NCBI GenBank assembly: GCA_905233805.1
Contig: CAJOER010000068.1
Coordinates: forward strand, 1 to 5,788
From: an uncultured Eubacterium sp.
Lineage (GTDB): Bacteria > Bacillota > Clostridia > Oscillospirales > Acutalibacteraceae
Length of the DNA: 5,788 bases
Reading direction: 5' to 3'
This document shows positions 1-5,215 of the stretch, piece after piece (position 1 is the first letter of the stretch; every line of letters starts with the position of its first letter). The translations under genes were made by a program, and so were the position numbers. A model generated the notes under the pieces. That model was not told the DNA's origin. It saw only the letters and a program-made list of their open reading frames with translations, and searched no databases.

Positions 1-402
1 TTGGAAAAAGAGCAGTATTTGGTACCCTATCTTATGTCGAGCCATCCCGGCTCAACGCTTGAAAGCGCGATAGAACTTGCGCTGTTTTTAAAGAAAAACC
101 ACATCCGTCCCGAGCAGGTTCAGGATTTCTATCCGACTCCCGCAACAATTTCAACCGCAATGTATTACACGGGGCTTGACCCGTATACGATGAAAGAGGT
201 TTACTGCACAAAGAACCCGCACGAAAAGGCGCTTCAGCGCGCTTTATTGCAATACTATCTTCCCGAAAATGCTGCCCTTGTTGAGGAGGCGCTTAAAAGG
301 GCAAAACGCTACGATTTAATCGGAAACGGAGATAACTGTCTTATCCGAAAAAGAAATACTAACCGCACGAATTCCAAGAACTATAAAGGCAGACGCAAAT
401 GA
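1..402 (+). CDS. YgiQ-family radical SAM protein, C-terminal 133 residues (5' end outside window)
   Basis: This is the C-terminal part of a YgiQ-type (UPF0313) radical SAM protein. The family-typical blocks visible are YLVPYLMSSHPGS (residues 6-18 of this fragment), QDFYPTPATISTAMYYTG (41-58) and KNPHEKALQRALLQY (71-85), which I recall as the C-terminal DUF3362 region. The radical SAM core with its CxxxCxxC iron-sulfur motif would lie upstream, outside the window. The first codon, TTG, is the window edge and not a start, because the sequence opens inside a conserved block and family members are usually above 550 residues. The final 20 or so residues are a basic, low-conservation tail. The exact reaction of YgiQ is not established to my knowledge. 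The stop codon overlaps the start of the next gene by four bases (ATGA), which suggests translational coupling in one operon. Confidence 0.9.
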   Translation: MEKEQYLVPYLMSSHPGSTLESAIELALFLKKNHIRPEQVQDFYPTPATISTAMYYTGLDPYTMKEVYCTKNPHEKALQRALLQYYLPENAALVEEALKRAKRYDLIGNGDNCLIRKRNTNRTNSKNYKGRRK

Positions 403-866
403 AAAAAGACTCAAAGCAAACTATGGTATTAATCGGCATAGCCCTTCTTGTTGCAGCAGGGGTATTGCTGTATATTTCGTTAAATCAGCCGCGTATTTAC
501 AGCGAGGCTCCCGCGAAGAGTACAACTACGGTTACAGTAACCGAGGAACAAACAGCTGAGCCCGACACCACTGAGGAAGAAACTACCGAAGCCGAAACAT
601 ATGCCGAAACCGCCGAAGAACCCGAAACGGTAAACAGCGGTAAGACCGAAGAAACCGAAGAAAAAACATATAAATATCCGCTTAATATTAATACCGCAAG
701 CGTAGAAGCGCTGATGAGTATTGACGGTCTCGGCGAAGTAAGGGCAAGCGCGATAGTTGAATACAGGGAATACCTCGGAAAGTATACAAGCGTTGAACAG
801 ATTATGCAGATAAAAGGCATAGATGAAGAAATATACAAAAAGGTTGCGGGGTATCTTACGGTATGA
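399..866 (+). CDS. ComEA-like membrane-anchored helix-hairpin-helix DNA-binding protein
   Basis: The 155-residue protein has a short basic N-terminus, one membrane segment (about residues 9-27), a Thr/Glu-rich linker (about 41-92) and a C-terminal pair of helix-hairpin-helix motifs (about 94-155). The LNINTAS block at 95-101, the hairpin IDGLGEVRA (108-116) and the second hairpin near IKGIDEEIY (138-146) are the usual ComEA signature. ComEA proteins sit on the outer face of the membrane and bind double-stranded DNA during transformation. This protein is shorter than the Bacillus ComEA I know (about 205 residues): the SLBB domain expected between membrane segment and HhH is absent, and the acidic linker takes its place. 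The start is supported by AAAGG at 385-389, nine bases upstream. It overlaps both neighbours by ATGA, and the next gene encodes another competence-family protein, which supports a DNA-uptake role. A general HhH DNA-binding function is the fallback. Confidence 0.85.
   Translation: MKKDSKQTMVLIGIALLVAAGVLLYISLNQPRIYSEAPAKSTTTVTVTEEQTAEPDTTEEETTEAETYAETAEEPETVNSGKTEETEEKTYKYPLNINTASVEALMSIDGLGEVRASAIVEYREYLGKYTSVEQIMQIKGIDEEIYKKVAGYLTV
519..674 (+). repeat. Low-complexity Thr/Glu-rich coding repeat in the ComEA-like gene
   Basis: Residues 41-92 of the ComEA-like protein are almost entirely Thr, Glu, Ala and Pro, encoded by irregular reiterations of short units such as accgaagaa and gccgaaac. 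The segment is strongly acidic and presumably disordered. It would act as a spacer carrying the DNA-binding module away from the membrane. Such short-unit DNA is prone to length variation between strains; that last point is inference. Confidence 0.6.
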
Positions 867-1573
867 TAAAGAAGGCAGTTAACTCGCTTTTATATGCCGT
901 TTTCCCTAAGCGGTGCAAACTCTGCGGCGAAGTTATAAGGCTTGACAGTACGCTCTGTCCGGAATGTGAAAACGCAGAGAAAATCAGCGGGGATATTTGT
1001 TTTAAATGCGGAAGGGAAAAGGATTGCTGCGTTTGTAAGGAAGAAAAGTTCAGTCCTGATTATAAGGCGATTGCTGCTCCGTATTACTACGAGGGAAGCA
1101 TAGAAAAAGGGATAAACCGTATGAAAAACAACGGCTTTTCGGAACTTGCCCAAGGTATGAGCAAAGAAATCGCCGAAACGGTTAACAACCGGTTTTCGGA
1201 TATCACCTTTGATTATGTTACGTCTGTCCCTATGAGAAAAAGGAAAGAGAAAACAAGAGGCTACAATCAGTCGGAGTTTTTAGCCAAAGCGCTTGCAAAA
1301 AGAATAAAAACGCCGTACAGACCTTTGCTGAAAAAGATTGCCGATACTCCTTCTCAGCGTTATTCAAGCGTAAGCGCAAGGCATACAAATCTTTACGGCG
1401 CCTTTGATTTAGCCGACGGAGCAAAGGTTGACGGAAAAACCGTGCTCATTGTTGACGACGTTAAAACGACGGGAAGTACGCTCAGCGAGTGTGCAGCAAT
1501 GCTGAAAATATACGGCGCGACAGTATACGCCACCGCCTTTGCAGTAACAAATAAACACGAGAACAAAAAGTAA
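863..1573 (+). CDS. comF: ComF family protein (ComFC-like phosphoribosyltransferase fold)
   Basis: The 236-residue length is typical for ComF. The N-terminus carries a zinc-finger-like set of cysteines (C18/C21, C32/C35, then C46/C49 and C55, C56, C58). The family block TRGYNQSEFLA is at 131-141, the Q-R-N-GAF region at about 165-181, and the phosphoribosyltransferase PRPP-binding loop VLIVDDVKTTGSTL at 194-207 with the acidic pair D198/D199. ComF proteins are cytoplasmic and required for uptake or processing of transforming single-stranded DNA in several bacteria; the phosphoribosyltransferase reaction itself is not established. The start at 863 overlaps the stop of the ComEA-like gene (ATGA). 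The SD is modest (GGGG at 848-851), consistent with translational coupling. The start puts the usual short hydrophobic leader before the first CxxC, as in homologues. All key motif residues are present, so the gene looks intact. Confidence 0.92.
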   Translation: MIKKAVNSLLYAVFPKRCKLCGEVIRLDSTLCPECENAEKISGDICFKCGREKDCCVCKEEKFSPDYKAIAAPYYYEGSIEKGINRMKNNGFSELAQGMSKEIAETVNNRFSDITFDYVTSVPMRKRKEKTRGYNQSEFLAKALAKRIKTPYRPLLKKIADTPSQRYSSVSARHTNLYGAFDLADGAKVDGKTVLIVDDVKTTGSTLSECAAMLKIYGATVYATAFAVTNKHENKK

Positions 1574-1602
1574 TTGACGATAAATAATAATTGTGTTAAT
1601 AT
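1574..1602 (+). promoter_or_regulatory. Sigma-A-type promoter for the acyltransferase/tRNA-Leu unit
   Basis: TTGACG at 1574-1579 and TAATAT at 1597-1602 are separated by exactly 17 bases, and an extended -10 TG lies at 1594-1595. The -35 box starts on the base after the comF stop codon. Expected transcription start is near 1609, giving a leader of about 32 bases. The downstream gene has only a weak SD (GGA at 1632-1634). Confidence 0.75.
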
Positions 1603-1608
1603 ACTAAC
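1595..1608. promoter_or_regulatory. Imperfect palindrome over the -10 box (possible operator)
   Basis: GTTAATATACTAAC is a 14-base palindrome with six of seven pairs matched, and it covers the -10 box of the 1574-1602 promoter. Position and symmetry would suit a repressor site, but -10 boxes are AT-rich and readily form partial palindromes by chance. There is no T-run after it, so it is not a terminator for comF. Confidence 0.25.
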
Positions 1609-1640
1609 GCTGTAAAGAAAGAAGCAGAAACGGAAAAAGT

Positions 1641-2675
1641 ATGAACGAAAAAGCTATACAAAAAGAAAACAGAATTGAATGGATAGATTTTGCAAGAGGT
1701 GCCGGTATTCTGCTTGTTTTGCTCGGTCACACTACGTTTTTGCCTTTGATTCCGAAAGGATATATCTATTCTTTCCATATGCCCTTGTTTTTTGTATTAT
1801 CAGGATATGTTTTCGTTTGTAAAAGCACGTTTAAAGAATTTACTGTAAAAAGGTTAAAAAGTCTGGTGTTACCGTATTTTTCGTTCCTTTTGGTTTATTT
1901 TGTTGCTTTTACTTTTAAGTGCTTAATTCTGCATGAACCCGAAAAATTCGATCGCTCAATAACAGGGCTTGCTATACAGAAAACGGGATACACATATGCA
2001 ATATGGTTCTTTATTGTTTTGTTTGTAACCGAAATCATTTTTTACGTTATTGCAAAGTACGTTACAAAACAATATCTATTATTCGGAATTATTGTTTTGA
2101 TGGTAGCTATTGATGTTGCTTACTTTAAGCTTATCGATAAAAGCTTGCCGTTTCAGTTGCAGATTTGCTTTACAGCACTTCCGTTTTATGCTTTCGGCTA
2201 TTTGCTGAAAAATATTAAATTGATAGACAAAATGAACAAACTTGCATACGTCTATATGTTTTTACTGGCGATAATATCGGTGTCTTTATTCGTTGTAAAA
2301 TGCAAGTTTTATAATCCCTATACATCTTTAACTTCAAATCATTACGGTAACTTTGTTATCTTCTATTCTCTTGCTGTATCAACAGTTTTATTAATACTTT
2401 TGGCTTCGTCAAAAATAAGAGAGTTGAAAGTTATAAACTATATAGGTAAGAATTCAATAGTAATCTTTTCATTACATCAGCCGCTTGTTACTTTGCCGCT
2501 TAATCTGCTTGTTGTAAAGGTTGTGGGAAAAGATTATATGAATCGTTTTTCCTTCATTGAAAATATATTATTATCAATTGCCGAGCTTATAATTACGATG
2601 GCAATTTTGCTGATAGTAAACAGTGTTATCAATCATACGTTTTTAAGAGTTTTTATAGGCAAAACAAAAAAATAA
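1641..2675 (+). CDS. Membrane acyltransferase, AcylT_3 family (COG3594-like)
   Basis: The 344-residue multi-pass membrane protein is of usual length for acyltransferase family 3, which transfers acetyl or other acyl groups to sugars of surface polysaccharides, glycolipids or similar acceptors. Visible motifs are the opening RIEWIDFARG (residues 11-20) followed by LLGH (27-30, with likely catalytic H30), FHMPLFFVLSGY (45-56), the WFFIVLF helix (122-128), and the C-terminal IGKNSIVIFSLHQPL (268-282). About nine or ten hydrophobic segments can be seen. The pattern resembles the fucose 4-O-acetylase-like group (COG3594), but the acceptor cannot be read from sequence and no glycan genes are adjacent. 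The start at 1641 puts the R-x-x-W-I-D block at the family's usual position, though its SD is weak. The gene has its own promoter just upstream and is visibly AT-richer than its neighbours. Its stop codon touches the tRNA gene. Confidence 0.88.
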   Translation: MNEKAIQKENRIEWIDFARGAGILLVLLGHTTFLPLIPKGYIYSFHMPLFFVLSGYVFVCKSTFKEFTVKRLKSLVLPYFSFLLVYFVAFTFKCLILHEPEKFDRSITGLAIQKTGYTYAIWFFIVLFVTEIIFYVIAKYVTKQYLLFGIIVLMVAIDVAYFKLIDKSLPFQLQICFTALPFYAFGYLLKNIKLIDKMNKLAYVYMFLLAIISVSLFVVKCKFYNPYTSLTSNHYGNFVIFYSLAVSTVLLILLASSKIRELKVINYIGKNSIVIFSLHQPLVTLPLNLLVVKVVGKDYMNRFSFIENILLSIAELIITMAILLIVNSVINHTFLRVFIGKTKK

Positions 2676-2760
2676 GCGCCTGTGGCGGAATTGGCAGACG
2701 CGCTAGATTTAGGATCTAGTATCTACCGATGTGCAGGTTCAAGTCCTGTCAGGCGCACCA
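2676..2760 (+). tRNA. tRNA-Leu (anticodon UAG)
   Basis: A complete 85-base class II tRNA is present. The acceptor stem GCGCCTG (2676-2682) pairs with CAGGCGC (2750-2756), followed by discriminator A2757 and an encoded CCA (2758-2760). The anticodon stem CTAGA (2703-2707) pairs with TCTAG (2715-2719) around a seven-base loop whose bases 2710-2712 read TAG. The long variable arm has an ATC/GAT stem (2721-2723 with 2728-2730), as expected for leucine. The T arm GCAGG-TTCAAGT-CCTGT runs 2733-2749. It reads CUN-type leucine codons. The 5' end directly follows the acyltransferase stop codon, and I find no convincing promoter in the preceding 70 bases. It is therefore probably cut from a longer transcript. 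Confidence 0.97.
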
Positions 2761-2789
2761 AAAAAGCAGTCCTTTCGGACTGCTTTTTT
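2761..2789. terminator. Bidirectional Rho-independent terminator between convergent genes
   Basis: A perfect 7-bp GC-containing stem, GCAGTCC (2766-2772) with GGACTGC (2777-2783), closes a TTTC loop. It is flanked by a run of A (2760-2765) and a run of six T (2784-2789), so it has a T-tract on both strands. On + it ends the tRNA-Leu transcript only a few bases after CCA. On - it lies just past the stop of the large secreted protein. Confidence 0.93.
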
Positions 2790-2798
2790 AATTTGTGT

Positions 2799-5018
2799 TT
2801 ATACTGCTGCTTTATCAATTACGTTAATCTGGTTTGAGTACGCCGTTGCGAGTTTGCCGTCGCTGTTGTAATAGGTTACATATCCGCGTGCCGACCAGTT
2901 GTATTTTGATGTGAGGCCGTTAATATTCGTTATATATATTCCTTCATTATTTATACCTTCATATTTGCTTACAAGGGTTTTGTTATTGATTGTAAGATTG
3001 AAGCTGAGGGGATTGAAATCGCTTGCAAGGCCTTTATAGTAGCAGGTTCCGATTTCAACAACGCTCGACGCGTCGGGAATATCAGCCGCCATAATATATG
3101 AGCCTACGTATTTTTCTCCCGTATTTACAAGCTCATAGGTGAGCGTAACAGCAGGAGTAATGCCGTCAGGCGATACGGGCTGCTTGGGAAGCGTTACGCC
3201 GAGTGAATCATAAGCCGGAGTAATGGTTGCATTTCTTCCTGCTCTGAGTTCACTGAGCACGGCTATCTGATTGTAACTCCATCTGCCGTTGGTGTAACCG
3301 TATTTGTACGGTACGCTCGGAAGAAGGTCTTCTACGGAACTCATATTACGCCACTCTTCGGCGGGTTTTGAAATCTGTTCAACAATCTGACCGCTGTCAT
3401 TTGTAATTGTAAGAGTCGATGTTGCGTTACTGAGAAATACCGCTTTAAGATAAGTATTGGTTGATACTGTAAAGGTGTAAACCTTGTCATAAGACAGATA
3501 ACGCTTTGTTTTAATTTCGTACCAGCCTTTGAAAGTGTAGCCCTCTGCATTTTCTGCTCTGAGCGTTACGCCCTCACCGAAAGCGGGGGATATGATTTGC
3601 GGTGCCGGATTCTGTAAACCGTTGTATTCAGCCGTTGCGCTGCCACCTGCACCCGCCGTTACGCTTACTTCAAGATAGGGCGCAAGCTCGGAAATCTTAG
3701 TAAGAATCTCAGCTGTCTTTGCATCAACCGCATATTGAGGATATGCAAGTGAACTGCTGTCTGTCAAGTCAATGTACTTTACAATGGAGTCATACATTGC
3801 TGCATAGGATTGCGCCGTATAGTCTGCGGAATTGAATCCTTTGCCGAGAGTCACCGCCGAAACGAGCGCGGAAATATCGTTGTCAAACTCGCTGAGAATG
3901 CCGCCGCAGTTATCGCAGATGCCTGAATATGTGTCGCTGTCTGCGTTGTATGAATAACTGTAAGTGTGGGGGACCATAGGCAGGGTTTCCTGCTGATTGA
4001 GCGTTTCGCCGCAAACAGAGCAGCGCTTTCCCTGGGTAAGACCCGTTGCGGTACATGTAGGTGCAACTCCCGGTATCGTCTCGGGCGTATGACCGAGCGC
4101 ATCGATGGGGGAGAGCTTTAAATCACCGCATACTATACAGTCATATTCCATTACGCCTTTTTTAGTGCAGGTCGGCTCGTAAAGCACACTTTCTTCGTAT
4201 GTGTGTCCGAGCGCTTCTATCGGCTCGGGATAACTGTCGCCGCAGTTGCTGCATGTATAGGTTCTGACGCCTTCCGTAGTGCATCCGGGGTTTTTCGTTA
4301 TCCGGCTTGTATAGTTGTGATGGAAGGATTTTTCATAGTAACAGGGATTAGAAATTCTTTCGTTATACGCGTCGGTTGCGTCCGAAATCTCGCCGAAATA
4401 AATCGTTTCGCCCGTGTTGATATAATCGTCAACAAGCGCTGCGATTACCTCATTTTCAAGGTTGTTATCGCTCGTGAATCCCTCTTTACCTATATTGATA
4501 ACGTTCATTGCAAGTGACAGCCAGTTGCCTGTAAAAGCGTTAACCGCGCCCTTTACTATCTCAACGAGAACGTCGGTTGAAAGTAGGGTGCTGTCGCCCT
4601 GAATGCTGCGAAGTCCTGTACATCCGCTCATCGCCTTTGTTGACATACTTGCGTCCGTGAGAAGATTTGACTGAATTTCAAGCGTGTCAACCGAAGTCAT
4701 ATTGGCAAAGGTGTAATCGCCGACCCTGAGAACATCCTCTTCAATTACTATTCTTGTAACGTCGGTTCTTCCCGCAAAGGGACCGGATTCGGCGTTGGGA
4801 TAGTCGGGGGAACTTGCAAGGTTGTCGCCGTCACCCGTAAGATAAAGCACGCGCTCATCCTTGTCTATAAGATAATAGGCGGTATAGGTTCCGTCGTTGA
4901 GAACGCCGCTCTCGAAGTATCTTGTTTCGGCATAAGTTTTAAAGCCGAGGGCGAATACGCTCGTCATCAGCAGCGATAAGGCTAATACTACCGAAGTTAT
5001 CCTTTTGATTTTTTTCAT
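2799..5018 (-). CDS. Large secreted modular protein with H/Cys repeats, FIVAR-like and B-repeat segments
   Basis: The 739-residue protein has a classical signal peptide: KKIKR, then a hydrophobic core at about 8-25, with likely cleavage after TYA (residue 30). Following segments in order are a BspA-like leucine-rich repeat stretch (about 80-140, e.g. VTRIVIEEDVLRVGDYTF), an unassigned helical stretch (about 143-200), three full and one partial H-x11-C-x9/10-C-x2-C modules (234-371), a FIVAR-like helical segment (about 381-448, containing DYTAQSYAAM), a B-repeat-like segment (about 450-530, containing GYTFKGWYE and YLKAVFL), and a beta-rich C-terminus. No LPXTG motif, dockerin, SLH repeat or C-terminal membrane helix is visible, so the mode of retention is unclear; it may be released. 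Likely roles are binding a surface, host or glycan ligand, with no catalytic motif recognised. The start at 5018 follows a strong SD (GAAGGTGAT, 5022-5030) and a good promoter. It appears monocistronic. Confidence 0.85.
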   Translation of the reverse strand: MKKIKRITSVVLALSLLMTSVFALGFKTYAETRYFESGVLNDGTYTAYYLIDKDERVLYLTGDGDNLASSPDYPNAESGPFAGRTDVTRIVIEEDVLRVGDYTFANMTSVDTLEIQSNLLTDASMSTKAMSGCTGLRSIQGDSTLLSTDVLVEIVKGAVNAFTGNWLSLAMNVINIGKEGFTSDNNLENEVIAALVDDYINTGETIYFGEISDATDAYNERISNPCYYEKSFHHNYTSRITKNPGCTTEGVRTYTCSNCGDSYPEPIEALGHTYEESVLYEPTCTKKGVMEYDCIVCGDLKLSPIDALGHTPETIPGVAPTCTATGLTQGKRCSVCGETLNQQETLPMVPHTYSYSYNADSDTYSGICDNCGGILSEFDNDISALVSAVTLGKGFNSADYTAQSYAAMYDSIVKYIDLTDSSSLAYPQYAVDAKTAEILTKISELAPYLEVSVTAGAGGSATAEYNGLQNPAPQIISPAFGEGVTLRAENAEGYTFKGWYEIKTKRYLSYDKVYTFTVSTNTYLKAVFLSNATSTLTITNDSGQIVEQISKPAEEWRNMSSVEDLLPSVPYKYGYTNGRWSYNQIAVLSELRAGRNATITPAYDSLGVTLPKQPVSPDGITPAVTLTYELVNTGEKYVGSYIMAADIPDASSVVEIGTCYYKGLASDFNPLSFNLTINNKTLVSKYEGINNEGIYITNINGLTSKYNWSARGYVTYYNSDGKLATAYSNQINVIDKAAV
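3906..4319 (-). repeat. Tandem 38-residue H-x11-C-x9-C-x2-C coding repeats
   Basis: The - strand frame holds repeat units starting at H234 (4206-4319), H272 (4092-4205) and H310 (3969-4091), plus a partial unit from H351 (3906-3968). The spacing H-x11-C-x9-C-x2-C is exact in the first two. The third has x10 between the first and second Cys. The last keeps H351 and the C368-x2-C371 pair but lacks the first Cys. The recurring text is P-x-C-T-x-x-G, Y-x-C-x-x-C-G and A-L-G-H. The geometry suggests small zinc-ribbon-like or otherwise cysteine-stabilised modules on an exported protein; that is inference. Confidence 0.85.
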
Positions 5019-5021
5019 AAT

Positions 5022-5030
5022 ATCACCTTC
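5022..5030 (-). promoter_or_regulatory. Strong ribosome binding site for the secreted protein gene
   Basis: On the - strand GAAGGTGAT precedes ATG by three bases (ATT). It matches the 3' end of 16S rRNA (AGGTGAT core) and fixes the start at 5018, where the signal peptide begins properly. Confidence 0.8.
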
Positions 5031-5060
5031 AAAATGTGAAAGTTGTTATACTCCTATTTT

Positions 5061-5089
5061 ATATTACCACATCACATTATAAATGTAAA
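5061..5089 (-). promoter_or_regulatory. Sigma-A-type promoter for the secreted protein gene
   Basis: Read on the - strand, TTTACA (5084-5089) and TAATAT (5061-5066) are separated by 17 bases, with an extended -10 TG just before the -10 box. Expected start is near 5054, giving a leader of about 35 bases. A second possible -10 (TATAAT at 5076-5081, - strand) has a poor -35 (TCTATT) and is less likely. Confidence 0.75.
5074..5086. promoter_or_regulatory. Palindrome in the spacer of the - strand promoter (possible operator)
   Basis: ACATT-ATA-AATGT is a palindrome with 5-bp perfect arms. It lies between the -10 and -35 boxes of the secreted protein promoter and overlaps the edge of the -35 box, where a bound repressor would block RNA polymerase. 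The arms are short and AT-rich, so chance is a real alternative. No regulator gene is nearby. Confidence 0.25.
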
Positions 5090-5158
5090 TAATTTATTAA
5101 TAGAATTTACAATTTCAACTATATATACCGATTATATTGCCTGTCATACACTCTGTAC

Positions 5159-5187
5159 TTGAAACCTTGATAATTATTTGATATAAT
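5159..5187 (+). promoter_or_regulatory. Sigma-A-type promoter for the methyltransferase-like gene
   Basis: TTGAAA (5159-5164) and a consensus TATAAT (5182-5187) are separated by 17 bases, with the extended -10 TG at 5179-5180. Expected start is near 5194, leaving a leader of about 22 bases that contains the SD. Of the promoters seen here this is closest to consensus. It is divergent from the 5061-5089 promoter, with about 70 AT-rich bases between the two -35 boxes. Confidence 0.82.
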
Positions 5188-5203
5188 CATTACAACTGAA
5201 CGT

Positions 5204-5210
5204 GAGGTGA
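5204..5210 (+). promoter_or_regulatory. Strong ribosome binding site for the methyltransferase-like gene
   Basis: GAGGTGA sits five bases before the ATG at 5216. Together with the promoter at 5159-5187 it fixes the translation start. Confidence 0.82.
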
Positions 5211-5215
5211 ATTCT

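Noticed and set aside
1..3. TTG as a start codon for the first gene
   Set aside because: The sequence begins within a conserved YgiQ block and no upstream SD can be seen; it is a fragment cut by the window edge.
497..838. 113-codon open frame on the - strand
   Set aside because: It is a by-product of the repetitive Thr/Glu codons of the ComEA-like gene; its Ser/Val-rich text has no domain and no SD.
1595..1640. Terminator or riboswitch between comF and the acyltransferase
   Set aside because: The only hairpin has 4-bp arms and no T-run, and the leader of about 32 bases is too short for a known riboswitch.
2601..2675. Independent promoter for tRNA-Leu inside the acyltransferase 3' end
   Set aside because: TATAGG (2654-2659) and TTTATA (2652-2657) are possible -10 boxes, but no recognisable -35 lies 16-18 bases upstream of either.
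2676..2789. tRNA 3' end as an attachment site of a mobile element
   Set aside because: No integrase gene is present and no second copy of the tRNA 3' sequence is seen in the window; the bases after CCA are a terminator.
3906..4319. CRISPR-like or non-coding tandem repeat
   Set aside because: The similarity is mainly at protein level with a period of 114 bases in frame; there are no near-identical direct repeats with unique spacers.
4203..4517. 104-codon open frame on the + strand opposite the secreted protein
   Set aside because: It lies wholly within a well-supported gene, has no convincing SD or promoter, and its translation matches nothing I recognise.
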